A stretch of 64,000 nucleotides of DNA, taken from assembly GCF_018069625.1 (NCBI RefSeq), contig NZ_CP072941.1:8370001-8434000 (forward strand), in the 5' to 3' direction. The position numbers and the translations under genes are program-made. Every line of letters starts with the position of its first letter. Position 1 is the first letter of the stretch. The DNA is from Streptomyces yatensis. GTDB lineage: Bacteria; Actinomycetota; Actinomycetes; Streptomycetales; Streptomycetaceae. This document shows positions 23,615-31,804 of this stretch, one piece after another. The notes beneath the pieces are model-generated. The model was given only the letters and a program-made list of their open reading frames with translations, did not search any database and was not told the origin of the DNA.

Positions 23615-24547
23615 ATGAAGGCAGTGCGATACCACGACTTCGGCAGCAGCGAGGTCCTGCGCTACGAGGACATCGAGCGCCCGGTCCCCGCCACCGGGCA
23701 GGTGCTGGTGCGGGTGGCGGCCACGTCGTTCAACCCGGTCGACGACCACATCCGCGCCGGAGCCCTGAACGCGATGCTGCCCATCGCTCTCCCGCATGTG
23801 CCCGGGATCGACCTGGCGGGCACGGTCGCCGAACTCGGCGCGGGGGTGCCGGGCGTGGAGGTCGGCGACCGGGTCGTGGCCATGCTGCCCCTCGACGCCG
23901 TGGGCGCGGCCGCCGAGTACGTGCTCGCCCCGGCCGAGGCCCTGGTCGCGGCGCCCCGGTCGATCGACCTGGTCGACGCCGCGGCGCTGCCCCTGACCGG
24001 CCTGTCGGCCTGGCAGGTGTTGTTCGAGCTCGCCGAACTGAAGCGAGGGCAGACCGTCCTGGTCAACGGGGCAGGGGGTGCGGTGGGCAGTCTCGCGGTC
24101 CAGCTCGCCGTGGACGCGGGAGCGCAGGTGACGGCGGCCGCCGGCCCGCGGCACGCCGAGCGCCTCGAGGGCTACGGCGCCCGGGTCGTCGGCCGCCTCG
24201 ATCTCGCCACGGGCCCGGCCGCGGTCGGTGGCCCCTTCGAGGTTCTGCTGAACCATGTGCGTGGCACCGAGGACGAGGCCGCGCGGCTGTCGCGCTACGT
24301 CGCCGACGGCGGCGTGGCCGCCAGCACAGCGGGCCCGATACCGGAGGACCCCGCCCGCTCGGTCCGCAGCGCCGGCCTGTGGGTCCGCAGCGACGCCACC
24401 CAGCTGACCGAGCTGGTGGCCAGGGTCGACGATGCTCGACTCCGCATCCACATCGCCGACCGCCGCCCGGTGGCCGAGTCGCGTGCCGTACATGACGACT
24501 CCGCCGCCGGGCGGCTGCCCGGCAAGACCGTCCTGATCGCCCCCTGA
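23615..24547 (+). CDS. NADP-dependent oxidoreductase (quinone reductase type)
   Basis: A 310-residue medium-chain dehydrogenase/reductase lacking the structural-zinc cysteines, so of quinone-oxidoreductase type. The GroES-like N-domain ends in PHVPGIDLAGTVAELG. The nucleotide-binding domain carries VLVNGAGGAVGSLAVQLA, and an ALPLTGLSAWQVLFE segment precedes it. GAGGAAA gives a good ribosome binding site for ATG 23615. The preceding MarR operators suggest induction by the substrate or by an oxidative signal. A strong hairpin follows the gene. Confidence 0.9.
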   Translation: MKAVRYHDFGSSEVLRYEDIERPVPATGQVLVRVAATSFNPVDDHIRAGALNAMLPIALPHVPGIDLAGTVAELGAGVPGVEVGDRVVAMLPLDAVGAAAEYVLAPAEALVAAPRSIDLVDAAALPLTGLSAWQVLFELAELKRGQTVLVNGAGGAVGSLAVQLAVDAGAQVTAAAGPRHAERLEGYGARVVGRLDLATGPAAVGGPFEVLLNHVRGTEDEAARLSRYVADGGVAASTAGPIPEDPARSVRSAGLWVRSDATQLTELVARVDDARLRIHIADRRPVAESRAVHDDSAAGRLPGKTVLIAP

Positions 24548-24554
24548 TCACACC

Positions 24555-24600
24555 GGCCGGACGCCCGCGCTTCGCTCTCCGGCCGACGGGCGTCCCGGCC
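24555..24600 (+). terminator. hairpin after the oxidoreductase gene
   Basis: Arms GGCCGGACGCCCG (24555-24567) and CGGGCGTCCCGGCC (24587-24600) pair with a single bulge, a few bases after the stop codon. Confidence 0.7.
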
Positions 24601-24732
24601 CTCCTGCCGACCTTTCCGAAGTGACAGCGGCGCGGCGCGCGTTGGCGGGCGACAGCGCTGAAGGCTCCTGCCGATGGCGTGTTCCCCTCATCACTTGATC
24701 AGCTTTGACGGCACCCTCTAGCCTTGCCTTCC

Positions 24733-25134
24733 ATGGTGAGGCTCGGAATCCCCGTAATCGGCGTCACGGACCTTCCCCGCGCGGTGGTCTTCTGGACGGA
24801 GGCGTTGGACCTGGTTGCCGCCGAGGAGTGGCAGAGCGAGACATGGCGCACGCTCAACCATGCCGACGGTTCCGGCCGGGCTCTCGGCCTGCTCCTCAGC
24901 GAGTCGCCGGCGGAGCCGCACCCTCGCATTCACCTGGACCTCTTCACCGAGACGGCGGAGGAACAACAGGCCGAGGTCCAGCGGCTGATCGGTCTCGGTG
25001 CTCAAGCCGTCGAGTGGGACCTCTACCCGCCCGAACCCGACTTCGTCGTCCTCGCCGACCCGGACGGCAACATCTTCTGCGTCGTCGACCTGAGCCATGC
25101 ACCCAGTGGCGGCGGCAGCCTGCCAACCTCCTGA
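24733..25134 (+). CDS. VOC family protein
   Basis: A 133-residue vicinal-oxygen-chelate protein. The two repeats start MVRLGIPVIGVTDLPRAVVF and RIHLDLFTETAEEQQAEVQ, and the C-terminal region FVVLADPDGNIFCVVD is the normal family ending. The usual final glutamate ligand is replaced in this motif, which may mean a non-enzymatic or antibiotic-binding role, as in bleomycin-resistance-like proteins. ATG 24733 is preceded at nine bases by a TAGCCT -10-like element, suggesting a leaderless transcript. Upstream in-frame codons at 24724 are unlikely. Confidence 0.85.
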   Translation: MVRLGIPVIGVTDLPRAVVFWTEALDLVAAEEWQSETWRTLNHADGSGRALGLLLSESPAEPHPRIHLDLFTETAEEQQAEVQRLIGLGAQAVEWDLYPPEPDFVVLADPDGNIFCVVDLSHAPSGGGSLPTS

Positions 25135-25174
25135 CAGCCGAGACGCCTTCGCCTCGACGTCCCCTTCGGCCCGT

Positions 25175-25370
25175 TGGCTGGCGGTAATCATTCGATTCCC
25201 CTTCCGATGCCTGCCCGGCGACGTACGTCCACCACTGCCGCATCCTGGACCACGAAGACGACGACCTGATGCGCCCGTGGACGATCGTCGCGCACGACGA
25301 CCACGACGACCACGACGACCACGACGACCACGGCGGTGGCGGCCACGGCGGTGGCCACGGCCACTGGCGG
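25175..25370 (+). pseudogene. C-terminal remnant of a multicopper oxidase with His/Asp-rich tail
   Basis: Around 25184-25219 one frame reads VIIRFPFRCLPG, and a +1 shifted frame from 25221 reads TYVHHCRILDHEDDDLMRPW. Together they match the last copper-binding block of multicopper oxidases (H-C-x-x-x-x-H). One extra base at about 25218-25220 breaks the frame. The sequence continues into HDDHDDHDDHDDH and a glycine/histidine-rich stretch to about 25366. The rest of the enzyme is absent. An intact small protein starting at ATG 25269 with the His/Asp tail is conceivable but unsupported. Confidence 0.65.
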
Positions 25371-25379
25371 GATCGATCG

Positions 25380-25545
25380 ACCCGCGGCCCAGGCGAGCAC
25401 CCGCGTCTCGTCGGGGCCGCGGTGGCGGGCCTCGGGCAACGGCGTGTTCGCGTCGCGGGCGAGGGCGTCATCCACCACGGCCACGGCATCGCGACACTCC
25501 GCGAGGTCCACCGCGCCTCTCAGACCCCCGTGGCCGCCTAAGATC
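25380..25545 (-). pseudogene. possible fragment of an AbiEi/DUF559-like protein
   Basis: The minus strand reads GAVDLAECRDAVAVVDDALARD and then DETRVLAWAAGRSIPP. This resembles the middle of actinobacterial AbiEi/DUF559-type proteins, where a 'VDLAR...AVAVADAAL' stretch precedes an 'A-x-G-R-S' motif. No start or full domain is present. The identification rests on short motifs only. Confidence 0.3.
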
Positions 25546-25580
25546 GGCCCTTGCCGAACCATCGCTGCGGGAGGTGGATC

Positions 25581-26807
25581 CTGGCACCCCGTAAGAGCAC
25601 CGATGGCCCCGCGGCCGCGGTACACACCAGCGACGTCATCGCGTTTCGACTGCACGCACACCATCTCGCGACGCGGCAACCGGCCGATGGCCTGCTCGCG
25701 GTGGCGGGGGCGTGCGGGATCCAGAACAGTCCACCGGGTTCGGCGCTGCTCGCCCTCCATGCCCGCGTCGAGGACGTGACGCAGGGCCGCGTGGACCACC
25801 TCGTCGGTGAAGAGAAGAGTCTGCTGCAGACCTGGTGCATGCGCGGGTCGCCGTACTTCTTCCCGACCGCGGACGCACCGGTTTTTACCACCGGCGTTCT
25901 GCCGACCACGGAGACGGCGCGACTCCATTTGATCAGCGGTGTCGAGGGGGCGCTGAGCACCCTCGGGATGGGCTTGGACGAGGCGGTCGACCTCACCATC
26001 GAGGAGATCGGGGCCGTGCACGCCGAGCGGCAACTGGCGATCAACGAACTCGGTCAGAAACTGGCCGACCGCATCGCGCCCAGGCTGTCTCCTGCCCAAC
26101 GCACGGCCTGGCAGGCGGCGGGGCCATACGGGAGGAACGTCCCGCTCGGTGAGGCGGTGGTGCACTTCTGCGTCCGGATGCTGACGCTTCGCGGCATCGT
26201 CTGCTTCGCACCGCGCAGCGGCAACAAGGCACCGTTCGTCCTGCTGGAGGAATGGCTGGGCCGACCGCTGCCGCAGGTCGACCCCGACCGAGCACGTGCC
26301 ACACTGCTCCGTCGCTACCTGCGGTGCTACGGCCCGTCCACCCGTAAGGATTTCGCCGCCTGGCTCGGTGTCCTCGTCGGCGACGTGGACCCGTGGTGGA
26401 CCACGCTGGAGGGCGAACTCACCCCGGTCGAATGCAACGGCAGCCGGGCGTGGATCCTCACCGACGATCTGGACACTCTGCGCTCGCCACCGGAAGCGCG
26501 CGGAGTGCGGCTGCTGCCACCGAGCGATCCCTACACCCAACTACGGGACCGGGACACCATCGTCGACAAGAAACACCACCGGGACGTGTGGAAGACCGTC
26601 GGCGCGCCCGGCACGGTACTGGCCGATGGCGCAATCGCCGGAATCTGGCGGCCCCGTAAGAGCGGTCGCAAACTCACCCTCTCGGTAGAGACGTTTCGGC
26701 CACTCGGCGCCGGGCTCCGCAAACAACTGGGCGCCGAGGCCGAACACGTTGCCGAGCTGCGTGGCGCGTCGACGGTGCAGGTCGAGTTCGACAACGCGGC
26801 AGGCTGA
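25581..26807 (+). CDS. winged-helix DNA-binding protein, AlkZ-like (HTH_42)
   Basis: A protein of about 408 residues of the winged-helix HTH_42 family that includes the AlkZ/YcaQ-type DNA glycosylases. Landmarks are VIAFRLHAHHLATRQPADGL, CGIQNSPPGSALLALHARV, SLLQTWCMRGSPYFFPTADA, HFCVRMLTLRGIVCFAPRSG, RRYLRCYGPSTRKDFAAWLG, and DKKHHRDVWKTVGAPGTVL. The catalytic Q-x-[QD] of true AlkZ is not obvious, since QNSP stands at the corresponding N-terminal site, so function is uncertain. A GGGAGG at 25569-25574 points to CTG 25581 as the start codon; TTG 25551 is the only other in-frame option and lacks such a site. No partner gene is adjacent. Confidence 0.85.
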   Translation: MAPRKSTDGPAAAVHTSDVIAFRLHAHHLATRQPADGLLAVAGACGIQNSPPGSALLALHARVEDVTQGRVDHLVGEEKSLLQTWCMRGSPYFFPTADAPVFTTGVLPTTETARLHLISGVEGALSTLGMGLDEAVDLTIEEIGAVHAERQLAINELGQKLADRIAPRLSPAQRTAWQAAGPYGRNVPLGEAVVHFCVRMLTLRGIVCFAPRSGNKAPFVLLEEWLGRPLPQVDPDRARATLLRRYLRCYGPSTRKDFAAWLGVLVGDVDPWWTTLEGELTPVECNGSRAWILTDDLDTLRSPPEARGVRLLPPSDPYTQLRDRDTIVDKKHHRDVWKTVGAPGTVLADGAIAGIWRPRKSGRKLTLSVETFRPLGAGLRKQLGAEAEHVAELRGASTVQVEFDNAAG

Positions 26808-26879
26808 CCCCGGCGGCATCGGGCCATCAGTCGCGGCCGCCGAGGTCGTCGGCGCAGGACGGCCGCCGGGGGTGCCGGA

Positions 26880-28745
26880 CTACTTCCGGTCGACGAGGTT
26901 GCGGCAGCGTGTCGCGACGGTGGTGTCCGCGTCGGCACCGGCCTGGTCAGCAATGTTGAGGTCGATGTCCTGGTTGTTGGTGGCGGCGCACCCGTTGTCC
27001 TGGCCCAAGGTCTCGTCGTGCATCCGGCCCTCGTTGGACACCTGGTTGTCGCAGTCGACACGCGTGGTGAGGTCGGCGCTCGCCCCGGGGGAGTTGACGA
27101 GGGTGTTGCCGAAGAGACCGTTGTCGGCGCTGTCGCAGGTGTCGTTCTGGGCCAGGTCGACGCGGTCCATGCGGCCGTCGTTGGTCACGTCGTTGTGGCA
27201 TTGGGCCGCCACGTCCAGATCCGTCGAGGAGCCCGGGGAGGTGATGTTGAAGCCGGTGTCGACGGCACCGTTGTTGGCGGCGTCGCAGTCGCCCCGCTGG
27301 CCGATGACGCTGTGCTCCACCGCCCCGGCGTTGGTGACCTTGTTGTCGCAACGGCCGGAGACCCGGGTCTCGGACGTGGCTCCGGGCGAGAGGGGGCCCA
27401 CGTCGGAGTCGATGCCCCCGTTGTTGGCGGTGTCGCACTCCTCCCGCTGGCCAATGGTGCTGTCGTGGACCGTGCCCTGGTTGGCCAGCTCGTTACCACA
27501 CCGGCCCGCGACCGTGACGTCCACCGAACCGCCTGGAGAGTTGAACACCTCGGGGGCGTCGAGAGCGCCGGTGTTGGTCGCGTCGCAGTCGGCGGACTGA
27601 TCGACGGCGCTGTTGGTCAGGTTCCCGTTGTTGCGCAGGTCGTTGTCGCAGCGGAGCGTGTACGTGGCGTCCGCCGAGCCTCCCGGGGAGCCGCTGACAG
27701 CGCTGCCGAAGAGACCGCTGTTGGAGCTGTCGCAGGCGTCGCTCTGGCCCAGGGTGACGCGGTCCATGCGGCCGTCGTTGCTCATGTCGTTGTGGCATTG
27801 GGCCGCCACGTCCAGGTCCGTCGAGGAGCCCGGGGAGTCATCGTCGAAGCCGCTGTTGACCTCGCCGGTGTTGAGCGCGTCGCAGTCGCCCCGCTGGCCG
27901 ATGACGCTGTGCTCCACGGTCCCGGTATTGGCGACCGTGTTGTCGCAGCTGCCGACGATCCGGGTGTCGAGCGTGCCCCCGGGCGAGGAGTCCCCCAGGT
28001 CGGGGTTGAGCATGCCGGTGTTGGCGGCCTCGCATTCGCCCTGCTGGCCGATGCTGCTGTCGTGGACCGTGCCCTGGTTGGCCAAGTCGTTGCCACACCG
28101 GGCCTCGATCGTGGTGTCCGTCGAACCGCCTGGAGACAGGTCCACACCCGGGTCGTCGAGAGCGCCGGTGTTCGTCGCGTCACAGTCGGCGGACTGATCG
28201 ACGGCGCTGTCGGTCAGCTTCCCGTTGTTGCGCAGGCCGTTGTCGCAGCGGGCCGAGAACGTGGCGTCCGCCGAGCCCCCCGGGGAACCGGTGATCTCGG
28301 GGTTGATCAGTCCGCTGTTGGCCGCGTCGCAATCCGCCGACTGACCGACGGCACTGTTGGTCAGCTCTCCCTTGTTGCGCAGATCGTTGCCGCAGTCGGC
28401 CGAGAACGTGGAGTCCGCGGAGGCGCCAGGGGAGTCCTCGATGAGGGGGTTGATCAGCCCACTGTTGGTTGCTTCGCACTGCGCGGACTGATCGATGGCG
28501 TTGCCGGACATCTTCCCCTTGTTGCGTACGGAGTTGCCGCAGCGGGCCGAGAGGCCGACGTCGGCCGAGGCGCCGGGGGAGTCGATGACCATGGGATTGA
28601 TCGGCCCGCTGTTGGTGGAGGGACAGTCCGTGGCCTGCCGGACGGTGTTGCCGTCGCCCCCGGGACCGGCCGCGAGGGCGCTGTTGGCGGAGGCCAGCAC
28701 CACCGCACACACCCCCGGAACCATCAACCACATCTTCTGCTTCAT
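26880..28745 (-). CDS. secreted protein of twelve cysteine-containing repeats
   Basis: I do not recognise this family. From ATG 28745 the 621-residue product starts with a signal peptide (MKQKMWLMVPGVCAVVLASA, cleavage near ALA-AG). The rest is twelve head-to-tail repeats of 49-50 residues; the first is about 39 and partial. Each repeat follows the same plan: an asparagine/glycine opening (for example GNDLANQGTV), S-x-x-x-Q, a cysteine at about position 21 followed by D-A-x-N-x-G, then SPG and a second cysteine at the end. Twenty-four repeat cysteines result. The composition is acidic and rich in Asn, Asp, Ser and Gly. GGAGG lies nine bases before ATG 28745. It ends RNLVDRK with no cell-wall anchor. 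A surface or matrix protein is the inference. Confidence 0.75.
   Translation of the reverse strand: MKQKMWLMVPGVCAVVLASANSALAAGPGGDGNTVRQATDCPSTNSGPINPMVIDSPGASADVGLSARCGNSVRNKGKMSGNAIDQSAQCEATNSGLINPLIEDSPGASADSTFSADCGNDLRNKGELTNSAVGQSADCDAANSGLINPEITGSPGGSADATFSARCDNGLRNNGKLTDSAVDQSADCDATNTGALDDPGVDLSPGGSTDTTIEARCGNDLANQGTVHDSSIGQQGECEAANTGMLNPDLGDSSPGGTLDTRIVGSCDNTVANTGTVEHSVIGQRGDCDALNTGEVNSGFDDDSPGSSTDLDVAAQCHNDMSNDGRMDRVTLGQSDACDSSNSGLFGSAVSGSPGGSADATYTLRCDNDLRNNGNLTNSAVDQSADCDATNTGALDAPEVFNSPGGSVDVTVAGRCGNELANQGTVHDSTIGQREECDTANNGGIDSDVGPLSPGATSETRVSGRCDNKVTNAGAVEHSVIGQRGDCDAANNGAVDTGFNITSPGSSTDLDVAAQCHNDVTNDGRMDRVDLAQNDTCDSADNGLFGNTLVNSPGASADLTTRVDCDNQVSNEGRMHDETLGQDNGCAATNNQDIDLNIADQAGADADTTVATRCRNLVDRK
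27051..28244. repeat. two direct 597-bp units within the repeat gene
   Basis: Repeats 4-7 (nucleotides 27648-28244) and 8-11 (27051-27647) match one to one in order: 4 with 8, 5 with 9, 6 with 10, 7 with 11. The gene therefore grew by a recent duplication of a four-repeat block on top of an older single-repeat expansion. Confidence 0.8.
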
Positions 28746-28996
28746 CGCCATCCGCCTCCATTGCCGTGCGGGGCCCGGTCCCTGACCCGGACATCATCGG
28801 GGCGCGGCGCCACCAGCCCCGCCCCACCGTCACCGGGATGGCTCAACGCCCCGTCCGAGGCCACCCCTTCGGCCCAACCCCGGGCGGTGAGGCCGCGAGT
28901 CATGTGGCCTTGCGAGGTGACGGCGGCAGGCCGTGGCCATGGATGAGCGTCCCGAGGATGCTGCTATTCTTGCCCAAATCGGACATTGGGGGTTGT
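28746..28996. other. divergent promoter region
   Basis: About 250 bases separate the divergent repeat-protein and NTF2-like genes. GGAGGCGG near 28755-28762 (minus strand) serves the repeat protein. A less GC-rich stretch at 28955-28985 is the best promoter candidate for the right-hand gene. No clear palindrome was seen. Confidence 0.4.
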
Positions 28997-29524
28997 GTGG
29001 CGGATACAGCAGCGATGGTGCGTCAGTGGCAGGCCCACACCCAGGCCGAGTTCGTGACTCGGGATGTGGATGCCACGATGCGGACCATGAGTGGCAACCC
29101 CGCCGTTCTGCATGTGCCCACGGGCATGGGCGGTACGGGCCTCGAGGGTGTCCGCTCCTTCTACCGGACGTGGTTCGTGGGACGCAACGCGGCCGACCTG
29201 AACATCGAGTCGGTCAGCCGGACGGTCGGCGACGTAACCGTCGTGGACGAGTTGCTGCTCTCGTTCACACATGACATCGAGGTCCCCTGGATCCTCCCCG
29301 GCGTGGCCGCGACGGGGAGGAAGGTCGACATTCCGGTGATCGCTGTCGTGGGATTCGAGGGCACCGCGGTCGCCTACGAGCACGTCTACTGGGATCAAGC
29401 CGCCGTGCTCGCCCAGGTCGGCCTACTGGACCGCGCCACCGTGGCGCGGCTGCCCATCGTCACGGCTCCGCGCGCTCTTCTGGACGGATCCCACCCCCTG
29501 AACCAACTCGCCCAGGCCGACTGA
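28997..29524 (+). CDS. NTF2-like/SnoaL-like family protein
   Basis: A 175-residue protein with the cone-shaped NTF2/SnoaL-type fold. Motifs are VRQWQAHTQAEFVTRDVDATMRTMSGNP (helix and D-x-x-x-T), GVRSFYRTWF, VVDELLLSFTHDIEVPWILPG and VIAVVGFEGTAVAYEHVYWDQAA. Members include polyketide cyclases, isomerases and dehydratases as well as non-enzymatic proteins. GTG 28997 follows GGGGGTT. An upstream in-frame ATG near 28943 lacks conservation. No biosynthetic cluster is adjacent, so a cyclase role is not implied by context. Confidence 0.8.
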   Translation: MADTAAMVRQWQAHTQAEFVTRDVDATMRTMSGNPAVLHVPTGMGGTGLEGVRSFYRTWFVGRNAADLNIESVSRTVGDVTVVDELLLSFTHDIEVPWILPGVAATGRKVDIPVIAVVGFEGTAVAYEHVYWDQAAVLAQVGLLDRATVARLPIVTAPRALLDGSHPLNQLAQAD

Positions 29525-29542
29525 CACCTGCCTGCCGGAGCC

Positions 29543-30295
29543 TCAGCCGGTGGCCAGCGTGCGGTCCAGGAGGGAGAGCAGCCGGTCCCAGTGGCGCTTC
29601 AGCCCGGCGGCGCTGAAGGCATCGGTGTCGGACATGGTGAAGCCGTGGATCGTGTCGGGGTAGATCTCGCAGGTGTGGCCGACACCTGCGGCATCCAGGG
29701 CCTGGTTGAGCTCACTGATGATGTCGGGCGACAAGTCGCCCTCGGCGAGGCCGAGATGGACTTCGGCCGTGAGCTCGGGCACGAGGCGGTGCGGGCTGTC
29801 GGGCGCGTCGGTGACCACGAAGCCGGGGTGGAATCCGACGACGGCGGCCACCTCGTCGGGGTGGGCCGCGGCGGTGCGCAGCGCCAAGAGGGTGCCGATG
29901 CAGTAACCGGTCACGGCGACCGGTCCGGCGCTGACCTCGGGCTGGGTGGTGAGGAAGGTGAGGTAGGCGTCGGCGTCGCGCAGGACACGTTCGGTGGTGA
30001 TGTCCGCCTCGAGCAGGGGCATCAGCCGGCCGATGACCGCGGGCCGGACCTCTTCTCCGATGTGCTCGGGAAGTTCGATCACCGGTGCCGGGCCGTGCCG
30101 GTAGTAGAAGTTGGGGACGAGCACGTAGTAGCCGTGCCCGGCCAGCTCGCGGGCCATCTCCCGCAGTGCGGGGCGTACTCCGAAGGCGTCCGAGTACATC
30201 AGCACCCCCGGGTGCCGCCCGCCCCGGTCGGGGAAGGCGGCGAAGGCGTCGGCCTGGCCGTCCGCGGTGGGGATCCGCAACGTCTTGGTGGGCAT
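29543..30295 (-). CDS. dienelactone hydrolase family protein
   Basis: A 250-residue alpha/beta hydrolase of the dienelactone-hydrolase family. The nucleophile is Cys132 in VTGYCIGTLLALR (G-x-C-x-G), as in true dienelactone hydrolases. The other likely catalytic residues are an Asp in LGLAEGDLSPD and the His in YPDTIHGFTMSD. The glutamate partner region MYSDAFGVRPALREMA is present near the N-terminus. GGAGA precedes ATG 30295. Substrate may be dienelactone or another ester. The presence of a muconolactone isomerase remnant 18 kb away is too distant to imply a pathway. Confidence 0.9.
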   Translation of the reverse strand: MPTKTLRIPTADGQADAFAAFPDRGGRHPGVLMYSDAFGVRPALREMARELAGHGYYVLVPNFYYRHGPAPVIELPEHIGEEVRPAVIGRLMPLLEADITTERVLRDADAYLTFLTTQPEVSAGPVAVTGYCIGTLLALRTAAAHPDEVAAVVGFHPGFVVTDAPDSPHRLVPELTAEVHLGLAEGDLSPDIISELNQALDAAGVGHTCEIYPDTIHGFTMSDTDAFSAAGLKRHWDRLLSLLDRTLATG

Positions 30296-30548
30296 GAATT
30301 CTCCTGTCGTGGTTGAGGTGTGAAACCTGTGATCAACACGACGGAGGCGGAGCCCGCGCGGCAGCGCAAGGTCCTCGATCGAAGAGCGGGCCCGCACCGG
30401 CCCGTACGGCGCTCAGAGGGGCACCGGGTCACCAATCCGTGCATGGCGCGATGCCGTCCCGGGATTCATGGCCACAACGTAGTCCACGGAACGGAGCCGA
30501 CGCCAGCGCCCGGTTCCACAGGCCGGTTCGCGAGAATGACCTCGGCCA

Positions 30549-30690
30549 TCAGCGGGCCTGGTCAGGTCTCGGGACCTCGGCGGCGGTGGCCGCACGGGCG
30601 CGCGGGCCCAGCTCCGCCACCAGGCCGGACAGGGTCTCGGGCCCTCCGCGATTGCTCAGTACGACATCGTGTCCAGCGGCAAGGAGCCCA
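30549..30690 (-). pseudogene. fragment of an F420-dependent NADP reductase-like gene
   Basis: The minus strand encodes LLAAGHDVVLSNRGGPETLS followed by GLVAELGPRARAATAAEVP and a stop. This matches the region just after the Rossmann glycine motif of the NADPH:F420 oxidoreductase family. The start, the glycine motif and the C-terminal two thirds are missing. It ends at a 16-bp tandem repeat. It lies divergent to the XRE regulator, an arrangement often seen for MmyB-type regulators and a nearby reductase. Confidence 0.55.
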
Positions 30691-30718
30691 GTCGAGCCTG
30701 GGCCCAGCCGAGCCTGGG
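30687..30718. repeat. 16-bp tandem repeat
   Basis: CCCAGTCGAGCCTGGG (30687-30702) and CCCAGCCGAGCCTGGG (30703-30718) are adjacent, with a degenerate third element after them. They sit at the break point of the reductase fragment. Confidence 0.75.
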
Positions 30719-30776
30719 TCCAGCTGGGTCACCCTCGCCCCGGGCGGCCGGTCCGCCCGGGGCGAATACTGGAGAA

Positions 30777-31688
30777 ATGGAGCAGAACGTTGAGCTGGCA
30801 GACTTCCTCCGCACCCGCCGGGCCCGGCTGAGGCCTGAGGAGGCGGGCCTGGCCCGGGGCGTCGGCCCCCGCCGGGTGCCGGGGCTCCGTCGCGAGGAGG
30901 TGGCGCACCTGGCCGGTGTGAGTACGGACTACTACACCCGCCTCGAACAGGGCCGTCACCCCAACGTCTCCGAGGCCGTCCTGGACTCCGTGGCCCGGGC
31001 CCTGCGCCTGGACGACGACGAACGCGGCCACCTCTTCGACCTCGCCCGGCCCCGCACCTCCCGCACCCGGCGCCGCCGCCCGGAACGCCTGCACCGCGTG
31101 CGGCCCGAGGTCCATCAGATGCTGGACGTCCTGGGCGCCGTCACCCCGGCCTTCGTCGCCAACCACCGCCAGGACGTGCTCGCCGCCAACCCGCTGGCCC
31201 GTGCCCTGATCACCGACTGGGACGCCCTTCCCTACCGGGAGCGCAACTTCGCCCGCTACGCCCTTCTCGACCCCGCCGCCCGCGAGCTGTACACGAACTG
31301 GGACGAGGTCGCGGAGATCGTCGTGGCCAATCTGCGCCTGGAGGCCGGACGCCACCCCGACGACGCCCTGCTCAACGAACTCATCGGCGAGGCCATCGTG
31401 AAGGTGCCGGAGTTCAGCGCCTGGTGGGACAGCCACCGCGTGGCCCAGTGCGCCCACGACACGCAGCACCTCCACCACCCCGTGGTCGGCGAGCTCACCC
31501 TGCGCCACGAGACCCTGGCATTGCCGGCCGACCCGGACCAGGCGGTGTGCGTGTACACCGCCGAACCCGGTTCCGCCTCCGCCGAGGCCCTCGCCCTCCT
31601 CGCCAGCTGGAGCGCCCCCGACGCCCAGCGGGACGACCCTCGCACCTCACCCGCTGCGCGACGCGACAGCACGACCCGCCCGGATTGA
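30777..31688 (+). CDS. XRE family regulator, MmyB-like
   Basis: A 303-residue regulator. The N-terminal XRE helix-turn-helix contains PGLRREEVAHLAGVSTDYYTRLEQGRHPNVSEAVLDSVARAL (about residues 40-80). The C-terminal MmyB-like PAS-type ligand domain includes LGAVTPAFVANHRQDVLAANPLARALI and ends in the usual HH-P-x-x-G-E-L-T-L motif. ATG 30777 is likely leaderless. Homologues respond to fatty-acid-like ligands and control an adjacent reductase, but here only a fragment of such a gene remains upstream. Confidence 0.9.
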   Translation: MEQNVELADFLRTRRARLRPEEAGLARGVGPRRVPGLRREEVAHLAGVSTDYYTRLEQGRHPNVSEAVLDSVARALRLDDDERGHLFDLARPRTSRTRRRRPERLHRVRPEVHQMLDVLGAVTPAFVANHRQDVLAANPLARALITDWDALPYRERNFARYALLDPAARELYTNWDEVAEIVVANLRLEAGRHPDDALLNELIGEAIVKVPEFSAWWDSHRVAQCAHDTQHLHHPVVGELTLRHETLALPADPDQAVCVYTAEPGSASAEALALLASWSAPDAQRDDPRTSPAARRDSTTRPD

Positions 31689-31804
31689 CATGCAGCCGCC
31701 TGACCTGCCCCGCCTTACCTGCACCGCATGATGTACGCCGCGGTGAGCACGCGGTGGCTCATCCGCCGGCAGCTTGCGGCGGACCACTCCGTGAAATGAC
31801 ACCC

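Larger units (their letters stand above)
30296..30776. other. region between hydrolase and XRE regulator
   Basis: About 480 bases contain an F420-reductase-like remnant on the minus strand (30549-30690) and a 16-bp tandem repeat (30687-30718). The AATACT element near 30764 may be the -10 box of a leaderless XRE transcript. No intact gene is seen. Confidence 0.5.

Noticed and set aside
27018..28946. Plus-strand frame of 642 residues across the repeat gene
   Set aside because: Looks repetitive only because it is antisense to the cysteine-repeat gene; it lacks a signal peptide and conserved spacing of its own.
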